Assembly: GCF_026420845.1 (NCBI RefSeq)
Contig: NZ_JAOWCB010000002.1
Coordinates: forward strand, 248,001 to 312,000
Direction: 5' to 3'
DNA from: Streptomyces sp. PR69
GTDB taxonomy: Bacteria; Actinomycetota; Actinomycetes; Streptomycetales; Streptomycetaceae
Length of the DNA: 64,000 bases
Shown: piece by piece, positions 53,328-62,051 of the stretch
Numbering within the stretch: position 1 is the stretch's first letter
Layout of the letters: the number at the start of each line of letters is the position of its first letter
Notes under the pieces: generated by a model
Database searches by the model: none
What the model was told of the DNA's origin: nothing
Seen by the model: the letters and a program-made list of their open reading frames with translations, nothing else
Program-made: the position numbers and the translations under genes

Positions 53328-53972
53328 ATGACCGCCGAAGCACTGCCCGACTCGCAGAACCGGCAGCCGGACGGCTCCACGCGTCGGCTCCGGCAGGCGA
53401 AGAGTTCCAAGTGGCCGGTACCGCCTGCCGGCGGATACACCGTGGACGACTTCTTCGCGCTCGAAGACCTCCCGCCGCATACCGAGCTGATCGACGGGAG
53501 CCTGGTTTTCGTGAGTCCGCAGCGCAACTTCCACACGCTGGCGATGTATTTGCTGGAGAGCGGGCTGCGGCAGACCGTCCCCGAGCATCTGCGGGTACGC
53601 CGGGAGATGGCCGTCGTGCTCGGCAAGCGCAACGCCCCCGAGCCGGACATCCTCGTGGTCAAGGCGGAGGCCGTGACCGGCCAGCGGCAGACCCGTTTCA
53701 ACGCGGAGGACGTCGTCCTCGCCGTGGAGGTGGTCTCCCCCGACTCCGAGGACCGGGACCGCGACACCAAGCCGCACAAGTACGCCGGCGCGCGCATCCC
53801 CTACTTCTGGCGGGTCGAGATGGTGGGCGACCACGACCGGCCAATGGTGTGCACCTATCAGTACGACCCGGTGACCAAGGCCTACGTCAGCACCGGCACC
53901 CATCACGACCGGCTCAAGCTCCCCGTCCCCTACGACATCGACATCGACCTCTCCGCCTTCGACGCGCTGTAG
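53328..53972 (+). CDS. Uma2 family endonuclease (DUF820)
   Basis: 214 residues, PD-(D/E)XK fold. PHTELIDGSLVFVSP contains the first Glu, EPDILVVKAEAV the metal-binding Asp, and VVLAVEVVSPDSEDRDRDTK the E-V-V-S-P-D-S motif with the Lys. These proteins are abundant in Streptomyces and cyanobacteria; nuclease activity is predicted, the role unknown. ATG 53328 follows GGAGG at 4 nt; ATG 53316 is possible. TAGGCT at 53285-53290 is a plausible -10. Confidence 0.88.
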   Translation: MTAEALPDSQNRQPDGSTRRLRQAKSSKWPVPPAGGYTVDDFFALEDLPPHTELIDGSLVFVSPQRNFHTLAMYLLESGLRQTVPEHLRVRREMAVVLGKRNAPEPDILVVKAEAVTGQRQTRFNAEDVVLAVEVVSPDSEDRDRDTKPHKYAGARIPYFWRVEMVGDHDRPMVCTYQYDPVTKAYVSTGTHHDRLKLPVPYDIDIDLSAFDAL

Positions 53973-54077
53973 AACGGCCCCAGACGGCCTTCGCGCACCG
54001 GCCCCGGGTTCCGGCCGACCCGCCGGGGCCCCGCAACCGCTTGGAGGCGTTGGCCCGACGCCTCTTAGGCTGAGCGC

Positions 54078-55370
54078 ATGAGCAGAACACCCGCCCGGTT
54101 CGACCGCGGCCACACCGACGACCTTCTGTCCTTCCTGGCGGCCGGGCCCTCGCCGTACCACGCCGTGGCCGCCGCCGCCGAGCGGCTGGAGAAGGCCGGT
54201 TTCCGGCAGGTGCGGGAGACGGACGCCTGGGACGGGTCGAGCGGCGGGAAATACGTGCTGCGGGGCGGGGCGGTCATCGCCTGGTACGTGCCCGAGGGGG
54301 CCGAACCGCACACGCCGTTCCGGATCGTCGGCGCGCACACCGACTCCCCGAACCTCCGGGTCAAGCCGCTGCCGGACTCCGGTGCGCACGGCTGGCGGCA
54401 GATCGCCGTCGAGGTGTACGGCGGAACGCTGCTCAACACCTGGCTCGACCGCGATCTGGGCCTGGCCGGGCGGCTCACACTGCGCGACGGCACCGAGCAG
54501 CTGATCAACGTGGACCGGCCGCTGCTGCGGGTGCCGCAGCTCGCGATCCACCTCGACCGGCAGGTCAACGAGGGCCTCAAGCTCGACCGGCAGAAGCATA
54601 TGCAGCCGGTCTGGGGCCTCGGAGAGGTCGGGGAAGGCGATCTGATCCGCTTCCTGGAGCAGGAGGCGGGGCTGGCGCGGGGCTCGGTCACCGGCTGGGA
54701 CCTGATGACGCACTCCGTGGAGCCGCCCGCATACCTCGGCCGGGACCGGGAGCTGGTCGCGGGTCCGCGCATGGACAACCTGATCTCAGTGCACGCCGGG
54801 ACGGCGGCCCTGACCGCCGCGGCCGCCTCCGGAGACCTCTCGTACATCCCCGTGCTGGCCGCCTTCGACCACGAGGAGAACGGCTCGCAGTCCGACACCG
54901 GCGCGGAGGGGCCGCTGCTCGGCTCGGTGCTGGAGCGTTCGGTCTTCGCACGCGGCGGGAACGTCGAGGACCGGGCCCGCGCCTTCGCCGGGACGATCTG
55001 CCTGTCGTCGGACACCGGTCACGCGGTGCACCCCAACTACAGCGAGCGCCACGACCCGACACATCTGCCGCGCGCCAACGGCGGTCCCATCCTCAAGGTC
55101 AACGTCAATCAGCGGTACGCAACCGACGGCAGCGGGCGCGCCGTGTTCGCGGCGGCCTGTGAGAAGGCCGGGGTGCCCTGGCAGACCTTCGTGTCGAACA
55201 ACGCGATGCCCTGCGGCACCACCATCGGGCCGATCACAGCGGCCCGGCACGGCATCCGGACCGTCGACATCGGCGTGGCGATCCTGTCCATGCACAGCGC
55301 CCGCGAACTGTGCGGCGCGGACGACCCGCATCTGCTGGCCAACGCGCTGACGGCGTTCCTGGAAAGCTGA
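54078..55370 (+). CDS. M18 family aminopeptidase
   Basis: 430 residues. Zinc and catalytic residues of the M18 clan are visible: GAHTDSPNLRVKP (His), RMDNLISV (bridging Asp), FDHEENGSQSDTGAEGP (Glu pair), LSSDTGHAVHPNY (Asp) and SMHSARE (His). Cytoplasmic dodecameric enzyme removing N-terminal acidic or neutral residues. TAGGCT (54066-54071) ends 6 nt before the ATG and TTGGAG lies 19 bp further up, so the mRNA is probably leaderless. Confidence 0.95.
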   Translation: MSRTPARFDRGHTDDLLSFLAAGPSPYHAVAAAAERLEKAGFRQVRETDAWDGSSGGKYVLRGGAVIAWYVPEGAEPHTPFRIVGAHTDSPNLRVKPLPDSGAHGWRQIAVEVYGGTLLNTWLDRDLGLAGRLTLRDGTEQLINVDRPLLRVPQLAIHLDRQVNEGLKLDRQKHMQPVWGLGEVGEGDLIRFLEQEAGLARGSVTGWDLMTHSVEPPAYLGRDRELVAGPRMDNLISVHAGTAALTAAAASGDLSYIPVLAAFDHEENGSQSDTGAEGPLLGSVLERSVFARGGNVEDRARAFAGTICLSSDTGHAVHPNYSERHDPTHLPRANGGPILKVNVNQRYATDGSGRAVFAAACEKAGVPWQTFVSNNAMPCGTTIGPITAARHGIRTVDIGVAILSMHSARELCGADDPHLLANALTAFLES

Positions 55371-55416
55371 GAAACCGGGGGCAGGAGGGCGTCGCAAGGG
55401 GTGCCAACAGGCAGCC

Positions 55417-55463
55417 ACCGCAGGAGCGTCAGGGGCCGACATGCCCTCCGGCGCTTCTGCGGT
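55417..55463. terminator. long hairpin between convergent genes
   Basis: ACCGCAGGAGCG (55417-55428) pairs with CGCTTCTGCGGT (55452-55463) with one mismatch; GGGC and GCCC pair inside the loop. It lies between the aminopeptidase stop and the leftward small protein gene. Confidence 0.7.
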
Positions 55464-55495
55464 GCGTTCCCGCTCTCCGCGCGGGGTTGGCATGA

Positions 55496-55512
55496 CGCCT
55501 TCAGGAAAGGCG
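55496..55512 (-). terminator. small hairpin after the leftward GT2 operon
   Basis: CGCCTT (55496-55501) and AAGGCG (55507-55512) form a 6-bp stem with a 5-nt loop immediately past the stop of the 75-residue membrane protein gene. Confidence 0.5.
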
Positions 55513-55513
55513 A

Positions 55514-55741
55514 CTACCTCGCGGAACCGGCCAGCCTGCCGGCGCGCCGACCTGTCGCGCCCACGGCGACGCGACGATCCCTGCGGCGTCGCCTGATGGA
55601 CGCCGCATAGCCGAGCAGCGACAGCACGACGATCGTGATGCTGAAGTAGAGCAACAGCGTGTAGATGTCCGCCACTCGGGTCATCGCATAGGCGAGGCCC
55701 GCGATGATCGCGCAGACCCCCAGGCCCTTCAGGGAATTCAT
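55514..55741 (-). CDS. small membrane protein downstream of GT2
   Basis: 75 residues with two hydrophobic segments (VCAIIAGLAYAMTRVADIY and LLLYFSITIVVLSLLGYAA) and a strongly basic C-terminus rich in Arg. It begins 13 bp after the glycosyltransferase stop, so it is the second gene of that operon. Possibly a small accessory subunit of the synthase; no family recognised. Confidence 0.75.
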   Translation of the reverse strand: MNSLKGLGVCAIIAGLAYAMTRVADIYTLLLYFSITIVVLSLLGYAASIRRRRRDRRVAVGATGRRAGRLAGSAR

Positions 55742-55754
55742 CGGTCTCCTTGGC

Positions 55755-57050
55755 TCACTTCCACGCGGAAACGCGGGTCACGTAGGACTTCACGATGGAC
55801 GACACCAGCCAGTAAGCCCGCACCACCGTGTACACCAACTCAGGGATCAGCAGCGCCTCAACGAGCATTGCCTTCCAGCCGAGATTCCGTACCCGGAGCG
55901 CGGGATAGATGATCCAGAAAGAGATGAGCAGCAGGAACAGCGACTTGTGCGAGATGCCGTACTTCGCGGCCAGCACGACCTGTGTCGTGCCCCACCCGAG
56001 GATGTAGACGAAGCCGAGGAGCCCCAGAATCAGGGTGACGATGGAGTGCCAGGTGAACTTCGTCCAGCCGCGGCCGCGCAGGGTGTCCACGGTGCCCCGG
56101 CTCCATCGTTCTCGCTGCTGGATCAATTCACGCAGCGTGGGCATGAGGTCGGTGTACGCGATGCAGAGCTGGTTGGCCGTCACCTTCCAGCCCGACTCCT
56201 TGAGCGCCAGCGTGGTCTCGTAGTCCTCGACCAGATTCCTGTGGTCTTCCCAGAAGACCTCGCCCCGCCAGTCGAGCAGTCCCTGCAGGGCCTCCGCCCG
56301 GTAGAAGGAGCCCGCCCCGGACATCGTGTGGACGTCTCTGCGGTAGCGCGCGTTGGCGGCCCGTCCGTACTCGATGATCTGCATGCCGAGGAGGAAGCGC
56401 TGCCATGGGTTGCGCCACAGGTCGGTGCGGCCCAGGCAGGCCGCGCTCACGCCGCCGAGTTCGGGGTCGGACGCGATGACGTTGCGGGCCCGCTCGATGA
56501 ACTTCGTGTGGAGCTCGGTGTCGGCGTCCATGACGAGGACGTGCCCGACCCTGCCGTTCAGCCGGCCGCCGACGGACTGCCGGAGCCAGTCGAGGCCGTA
56601 GTTGAGGGCTCCCGCCTTCTTGTGCGGGTTGTTGGCGAAGTTCAGTACGACCGTGGGCGGCGTGTTGGCGTCGTCCGCGAACTGACGGGCGAATTCCTCA
56701 GTGCGGTCAGTCGAGTTGTTGACCACCACGATGATGAGGTCGGGACGGTGGCTCTGCGCGGACAGGGACTCAAGTGAGGTGAAGACCCCGACCTCTTCAT
56801 TCCGCGCGGGAACGAGGACCACGGTTTCGTAGATGAATGTGCCGGGGGCCTCGGTGTGCGAGCCGCGCCCTCTGCGGTGCCGACTGCGCGATCCGCGACG
56901 CGATTCCGTGCGCGATCTGCGCACAGCGTTGCGCGACAAGTCCCTCTCCCCCGTCAAACGTTGAATGTGCAGAGCCCACACATCACCCTGTCCCCGTGAA
57001 GGCTCCCCAGAAAATACCTCATATGTGCGGCGTCCATGGATCTCGATCAA
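55755..57050 (-). CDS. processive GT2 glycosyltransferase
   Basis: Up to 431 residues. GT-A domain: VVLVPARNEEVG, the DxD site LVMDADTELH, the acid EDYETTLAL and the processivity motif QQRERW, then four C-terminal membrane helices. Similar to hyaluronan/chitin/cellulose-type synthases that polymerise and export a glycan. The start is uncertain: the longest frame opens at TTG 57050 with no ribosome-binding site; a purine-rich GGGAGAGG just before TTG 56939 suggests a shorter protein of about 394 residues. The Arg-rich segment before the GT domain may be untranslated. Divergent from a CBM3 protein. Confidence 0.88.
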   Translation of the reverse strand: MIEIHGRRTYEVFSGEPSRGQGDVWALHIQRLTGERDLSRNAVRRSRTESRRGSRSRHRRGRGSHTEAPGTFIYETVVLVPARNEEVGVFTSLESLSAQSHRPDLIIVVVNNSTDRTEEFARQFADDANTPPTVVLNFANNPHKKAGALNYGLDWLRQSVGGRLNGRVGHVLVMDADTELHTKFIERARNVIASDPELGGVSAACLGRTDLWRNPWQRFLLGMQIIEYGRAANARYRRDVHTMSGAGSFYRAEALQGLLDWRGEVFWEDHRNLVEDYETTLALKESGWKVTANQLCIAYTDLMPTLRELIQQRERWSRGTVDTLRGRGWTKFTWHSIVTLILGLLGFVYILGWGTTQVVLAAKYGISHKSLFLLLISFWIIYPALRVRNLGWKAMLVEALLIPELVYTVVRAYWLVSSIVKSYVTRVSAWK

Positions 57051-57415
57051 CGCGCCCGACGTGCACCGATGGTCACGCAGGCGGACTCAACACCCCGCTG
57101 CCGACTTGCAAAACAGGGATATTTCGTGCGCCACCGGCACCGAGAGTCACATCGAGAAGTGACGGAAGTCACTGCACAATACGGAACCGTAACCACGAAT
57201 TCCGAATCCCCGCCGCGTCGTCAGCCCTCTTGAAGTATGCGCCGAGCGGCCACAACCCGGCAGCACGCGGCGGAGCCGACGAACTCACACGCTTATCGGC
57301 GGTTCACGCACGCCGGTGAACCTTGGCTACCATGACGCCCCAAAATGACCATTCGCATATCTGATGCGTGGCGTGCGCATCCAGCGCCGTCAGTACATCT
57401 CGCCAAGGAGCCTCC
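57051..57415. promoter_or_regulatory. 365-bp divergent promoter region
   Basis: The region between the GT2 gene and the CBM3 gene has no coding sequence and is less GC-rich than its surroundings. It contains the palindrome AGTGAC-GGAA-GTCACT at 57158-57173, a good candidate operator for coordinate control of both transcripts. Nothing else is recognised. Confidence 0.5.
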
Positions 57416-58960
57416 GTGAGCCGTCGCCGCACCCGTTCCCACTCGCGCGTGCGGGGCGCGCTCAGTTCACTGCTGCTCCTGGGCATACTCGCGGGCGGCG
57501 GCACGGCCATCTACAAGTGGCAATTCGCCGATTCGTCTGCCGCTGAGTCCGCCACGCTATCCGTTCGTTACCGGACCGATACGCCGGCCTCGGCCGATGT
57601 GGCCAAGCCATGGCTGGAAGTCAAGAACAACTCCGGGAAAACCGTGGAGTTGAGCGACGTGACACTCCGGTACTACTTCACGGCAGATGACGCCTCGGCG
57701 TACGGGTCCAACTGCGTCCAGACGTCCCTCGGCTGCACAAGCCTCACCCAGAGGATCAAAAAGATCGACGCGCCCGCCGGCGCGACGTCCACCGCGGACC
57801 ACTACCTGGAGGTCGGGTTCACAGCGGCGGCCGGCAGCCTGGCGCCAGGCGGAACAAGCGAGGGGATCGGCCTCCAGCTCTACCGGCTGGACCGCGAGAA
57901 GCTGGATCAGGCGGACGACCGCTCGTTCAACGCCGAGTACTCCCATTACACACCGTCGAAGCTGGTCACCGCGTATCTGCGCGGCACGCTCGCCTGGGGT
58001 GAGGAGCCGGATGGCGCCACCCCCGCACCGCCGGCACAGGATTCCCCCTCCCCCGCCGCGGGGCCGGCCGTGGCTGCGCCGCGCGACGGCGTCCTGTTCG
58101 ACGACTTCAACTACACCGGCCCCGACGACCCCGCCCTCTCTGCCAACGGCTGGCAGATCCGCGACAGCGCAGGGGGACCGGGAGTCCGCGACAGCTGGAC
58201 GAAGTCAGGCGTCAGCTTCCCTGTCCCGTCATCCGGCCTGCCGTCGGACGAGTCGTCGTCATCGGAGTCCGGGGAGACCGGGGAGACCGACCGGGAGGAA
58301 GCCGGTGCGGGCGGTCAGGGCGGTCAGGGCGGTCAGGCCCTGCAACTGCGGGCCAGCACCGACGGGACCAAGGGCGGCACCCGCCAGGTCGAGCTGCAGA
58401 GCAGCGACCCCGTCTTCTTCACGGGAACCCTCGCCGCCCGGGTCTATCTCACCGACAAGCCCACCAGCGGCCTCGACGGCGACCACATCAGCCAGTCCTT
58501 CTTCACGATCTCGCCCGATCACACATCGACCAAGTACAGCGAACTCGACTACGAGTACATGCCCAACGGCGGATGGGGTGCGCCGGGCCCCAGGCTCGAC
58601 ACCACGAGCTGGCGTAACAGCCAGAAGGGAGACCGGGTCACCAGCGCCAGCACCAAGAGCCTTGAGGGCTGGCACACCATGGTGATCACCGCCGTGGACG
58701 GGAAGGCGACCTACTCCATCGACGGACGCAAGCTGTTCACCAGCGGCAGCAGGCACTTCCCGCGGGAGAGCATGGGCATCCGCTTCAGCTCGTGGTTCAT
58801 CGACCTGCCCTTCCAGGGGGAGCGCCGCACCTGGGACATGCAGGTCGACTGGCTCTACTACCAGGCTGACAAGGCAGTCTCGCTGGAGGATGTCCACAAG
58901 GCCGTGACCGGTTTCGCCGCCGACGGCACCGGCTATGTGAACACCCTCCCCAAGCCCTGA
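57416..58960 (+). CDS. secreted CBM3-containing polysaccharide-binding protein
   Basis: 514 residues, GTG 57416 with AAGGAG upstream. An Arg-rich N-terminus and one membrane segment (LSSLLLLGILAGGGTAIY) act as signal-anchor. Residues about 42-200 match a type 3 cellulose-binding module (VKNNSGKTVELSDVTLRYYF, LQLYRLDREKLDQADDRS). After a Pro/Ser linker, residues about 225-514 form a lectin-like jelly roll (FDDFNYTGPDDPALSANGW, DYEYMPNGGWG) resembling GH16-type folds; the GH16 EXDXXE signature is not obvious. It is divergent from a GT2 synthase, suggesting it binds or processes the same polymer. Confidence 0.82.
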   Translation: MSRRRTRSHSRVRGALSSLLLLGILAGGGTAIYKWQFADSSAAESATLSVRYRTDTPASADVAKPWLEVKNNSGKTVELSDVTLRYYFTADDASAYGSNCVQTSLGCTSLTQRIKKIDAPAGATSTADHYLEVGFTAAAGSLAPGGTSEGIGLQLYRLDREKLDQADDRSFNAEYSHYTPSKLVTAYLRGTLAWGEEPDGATPAPPAQDSPSPAAGPAVAAPRDGVLFDDFNYTGPDDPALSANGWQIRDSAGGPGVRDSWTKSGVSFPVPSSGLPSDESSSSESGETGETDREEAGAGGQGGQGGQALQLRASTDGTKGGTRQVELQSSDPVFFTGTLAARVYLTDKPTSGLDGDHISQSFFTISPDHTSTKYSELDYEYMPNGGWGAPGPRLDTTSWRNSQKGDRVTSASTKSLEGWHTMVITAVDGKATYSIDGRKLFTSGSRHFPRESMGIRFSSWFIDLPFQGERRTWDMQVDWLYYQADKAVSLEDVHKAVTGFAADGTGYVNTLPKP

Positions 58961-58982
58961 CTCCGCGGGGCCGGGCCCCCGG

Positions 58983-60821
58983 TCACCCCTGGTCGTCCAT
59001 CCCGGCCAGCACCAGGGGCAGCCGGGAGGCCCCGCCCTGCGTCACCGTGACCGGGACGCCCCAGTCCTGCTGGTGCACATGGCACGCCGGATATTGGTTG
59101 TCCGGGTCGTCGTCGCAGGACGCGGCCATCGCGGAGACATGCAGCACGCCCTCCCCGGCCTCCGCGTTCAGCTCCAGCTCACGGCTCAGATCGGTGCCCT
59201 GCCCGGCCCCGTCGGTCAGCAGCTCCGGCGGGGTCGCGGAGACCAGCAGCCGGGTGGAGGGGCCAAAGCGGGTGTCCAGCTTCTGGCCGGGCGGGGCCTG
59301 GAAGATCACGTCGAGCCGCAGGGTCCCGGGGGCGACCTCGGTCGCCGCGCGCTGGGTGCGGTGCGCCACCGCCTCCACGCGCACCGCCTCCTCCGGGAGC
59401 CGCAGCCGGGTCAGCCGGTGCCGTCCCGACTCGACGACCACGATGTCGCCGCCGGCCAGCACCGCGCCGCTGGGCTCGCGCAGATCCGTGGCCAGCGTGG
59501 TCACCTCGCCGGTGGCGGGGTCGTAGCGGCGCAGGGCGTGGTTGTAGGTGTCGCTGACCGCGACCGACCCGTCCGGCAGGGCGGTCACTCCCAGCGGATG
59601 CTGCAGCAGCGCCTGCCCGGCCGCGCCGTCCCGGTGCCCGAAGTCGAACAGGCCCGTGCCGACCGCCGTGTGGACGACGCCCTCCGTATCGATCCAGCGC
59701 AGCGCGGACGTCTCCGAGTCGGCGATCCACAGCCGGTCCCCGGCGGCCGCGAGCCCGGACGGCTGCGCGAACCAGGCCTCGGCGGCGGGCCCGTCCACCA
59801 GACCCTCGTTCGTGGTGCCCGCCGCGGCCTGCACCGTCCCCGCCTCCGGGTCGTAGGTCCACAGCTGGTGCACCCCGGCCATCGCGATCCACAGCTTCCC
59901 GTCCCACCAGGCCACGTCCCACGGCGACGACAGCGACACCTCAAGGGCCGGTCCGGCGGCCGGCTCGCCCTGCCACCACTGGCGGCCGGTCCCGGCGAGC
60001 GTTTCGACAGCCCCGCTCCCGGGGTCATACGCACGGATGCGGTGGTTGACGGTGTCGGCGACCGCGACCCGGCCGTCGGGCAGCAGCGCAAGCCCCTGCG
60101 GCTCCTTGAAGTCCCCTTCGCCGATCCTGCGCACCACGCTCTCGCCGTCCTCGGCGAGCTCGACGAGCTGGCAGCGGGTGGAGTCCGAGACGAGGAAGTG
60201 CCCGGACGGCAGCGCCAGCGCCTTGCCGGGGAACCGCAGATCCGTCGCGACGGGCTCCGGCGGCACATAGGGCCCGTCGCCGCGCCGCAGCGTCCCCTTG
60301 GCCTCATGCTCGGCCTCCAGCTCCGCCACCAGCGCCGCGATGGCATGCGCATGCCCCTCGCCCGCGTGCTGGGCGACCACATACCCCTCGGGGTCGATCA
60401 CCACGAGCGTCGGCCACGCCCGCACGGCGTACTGCTTCCAGGTCGCCAGCTCCGGGTCGTCGAGCACGGGGTGGTGCACCTGGTACCGCTCGACGGCGTC
60501 CACGACGGCCTGGTGGTCGGCCTCGTGCACGAACTTCGGCGAGTGAACCCCGACGATCACCAGCGTGTCGCGGTGCTTCTCTTCCAGTTCCCGCAGCTCA
60601 TCCAGGACGTGCAGGCAGTTGATGCAGCAGAAGGTCCAGAAATCCAAGATCAATATGCGACCTCGGAGATCGGCGAGCTTCAGATCCTTCCCGCCGGTAT
60701 TCAGCCAGCCGCCCTTGCCGGCCAGCTCAGGGGCGCGGACGCGGGCGCGGCGGGGCGGCGGCGAGGCAGCAGAGGCGGGGGAAGCGGCGGGAACGGAGGA
60801 GGCGGCCGAGGCAGCATTCAT
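58983..60821 (-). CDS. thioredoxin-domain/NHL-repeat protein
   Basis: 612 residues. An Ala/Ser/Pro-rich start precedes a thioredoxin-like domain with FWTFCCINCLHVLDEL, an atypical C-C-I-N-C active site, and WPTLVVIDPEGYVV. From about 190, repeated LPDG-RVAVADTVNHRIRAYD units form an NHL beta-propeller. Homologues are conserved in actinomycetes and lack signal peptides. Redox role inferred from the cysteines. ATG 60821 is chosen by similarity of layout; no ribosome-binding site is visible. Confidence 0.88.
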   Translation of the reverse strand: MNAASAASSVPAASPASAASPPPRRARVRAPELAGKGGWLNTGGKDLKLADLRGRILILDFWTFCCINCLHVLDELRELEEKHRDTLVIVGVHSPKFVHEADHQAVVDAVERYQVHHPVLDDPELATWKQYAVRAWPTLVVIDPEGYVVAQHAGEGHAHAIAALVAELEAEHEAKGTLRRGDGPYVPPEPVATDLRFPGKALALPSGHFLVSDSTRCQLVELAEDGESVVRRIGEGDFKEPQGLALLPDGRVAVADTVNHRIRAYDPGSGAVETLAGTGRQWWQGEPAAGPALEVSLSSPWDVAWWDGKLWIAMAGVHQLWTYDPEAGTVQAAAGTTNEGLVDGPAAEAWFAQPSGLAAAGDRLWIADSETSALRWIDTEGVVHTAVGTGLFDFGHRDGAAGQALLQHPLGVTALPDGSVAVSDTYNHALRRYDPATGEVTTLATDLREPSGAVLAGGDIVVVESGRHRLTRLRLPEEAVRVEAVAHRTQRAATEVAPGTLRLDVIFQAPPGQKLDTRFGPSTRLLVSATPPELLTDGAGQGTDLSRELELNAEAGEGVLHVSAMAASCDDDPDNQYPACHVHQQDWGVPVTVTQGGASRLPLVLAGMDDQG

Positions 60822-61013
60822 GGGAACAAGGGTGCCATTGCGGTGCGGGGGCCCGGACTCCGGATGGGTGAGCAAGGGAGGACGCTTGGGGCATTTCTCC
60901 GGGACAATTGCCCTGTGGCTGGTTCATTTCGCGCACCCTGTCGGGTTGCTCCACCGGCCCGATAGAGCTTCATGCGCAGCAGTAATGCCCCCAGCCCAAC
61001 GGAGGTGCGCTCC

Positions 61014-61853
61014 ATGACGCCAGACCCGACCGGCGCGTCGGAGGAGACGCCCGGCAAGAGCCGGTTCGACGACATCTACAACGAGCCCGACCCGCGGCCG
61101 TACTTCCGGCGGCTGCAGCCCTTCGAGTACGAGATTCCGCACCAGGCCCAGGACGTCTTCCGGCGGGTCCTGGCCGAGCGGGCCAGGGCGCCCGGCGCCG
61201 AAGGCCCGGTGACGGTGCTCGATCTGTGCTGCTCATACGGGGTGAACGCGGCGCTGCTCAACCATGACCTCACGCTCGCCGACCTGTATGCGCACTACAC
61301 CGGTCCTGAGGCGGCCTCCCTCACCCCGGCGGAGCTGATCGAACGGGACAAGGAGTTCTACGCCTCGCGCCGGCACTCCGACGCCGTCCCCGTCATCGGC
61401 CTCGACGCCGCGGACCGGGCGGTGCGCTACGCCCAGGCGGTGGGGCTCCTCGACGCGGCGTTCGCGGAGAATCTGGAGCGACATCCGCCCAGCGACCGGC
61501 TCCGCAAGACCCTGGCCGGCGTCGACCTGATCACGGTCACGGGAGGCATCGGCTATGTCACCCACACCACGTTCGACGCGCTGATGTCCGGCACCACGCC
61601 GGGGCGCGTCTGGGTCAGTGCGTTCGCCCTGCGGACCGTCTCGTACGACGCGATCGCCGCGACGCTCGCGGAGCACGGTCTGACGACGGTGTCGGACCCG
61701 TCGCAGGTGTATCCGCAGCGCCTGTTCACCGGGCCGGAAGAAAAGCGCAACGCCCTCGAACAGCTCCGGCTGACCGGGCATGACCCGGCGGGGCTGGAGA
61801 GCGAGGGCCGGTACTACACCCTGCTGTACGAATCCCGCCCCCGCCGGGCATAA
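61014..61853 (+). CDS. SAM-dependent methyltransferase-like protein
   Basis: 279 residues; ATG 61014 has GGAGG 8 nt upstream, unlike the in-frame ATG at 60972. The Rossmann core begins VLDLCCSYGVNAALL, where the usual G-x-G loop is C-C-S-Y-G, and continues with GLDAADRAVRYAQAVG and LITVTGGIGYV. It is probably a class I methyltransferase, though the altered loop leaves catalytic activity uncertain. It follows the divergent thioredoxin gene. Confidence 0.8.
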   Translation: MTPDPTGASEETPGKSRFDDIYNEPDPRPYFRRLQPFEYEIPHQAQDVFRRVLAERARAPGAEGPVTVLDLCCSYGVNAALLNHDLTLADLYAHYTGPEAASLTPAELIERDKEFYASRRHSDAVPVIGLDAADRAVRYAQAVGLLDAAFAENLERHPPSDRLRKTLAGVDLITVTGGIGYVTHTTFDALMSGTTPGRVWVSAFALRTVSYDAIAATLAEHGLTTVSDPSQVYPQRLFTGPEEKRNALEQLRLTGHDPAGLESEGRYYTLLYESRPRRA

Positions 61854-61920
61854 CGGCGCAGGTCAGGCGTACGGCACCCGCAGGCCGCGCGGCACCGGCG
61901 CGGGTCGGACGCGCGACACC

Positions 61921-61988
61921 GGCCGACGCGCTGCACAGGCCGACGCGCTGCACAGGTCGACGCACTGCACCGGCCGACGCACAGCGCG
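61921..61988. repeat. 17-bp tandem repeats, intergenic
   Basis: Four copies of a 17-bp unit (61921, 61938, 61955, 61972), the first two identical (GGCCGACGCGCTGCACA) and the others with two to five changes. They lie in the 198-bp gap between the convergent methyltransferase and amidase genes. Confidence 0.85.
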
Positions 61989-62051
61989 GGTTCAGATCCG
62001 CGGCGCCGGGCAGGACGAGAGGCGCGAGCCGGACGCGGGGCGCGCCGCCGG

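Noticed and set aside
51010..53343. 777-codon antisense open frame opposite the acyl-CoA dehydrogenase
   Set aside because: Composition is that of a codon shadow; the sense strand carries all dehydrogenase motifs and a terminator in the right direction.
57035..57037. ATG at 57037 (reverse strand) as start of the GT2 gene
   Set aside because: It is not in frame with the glycosyltransferase; only TTG or GTG starts are available in frame.
61921..61988. Short repeats considered as a CRISPR remnant
   Set aside because: 17-bp units are back-to-back with no spacers.
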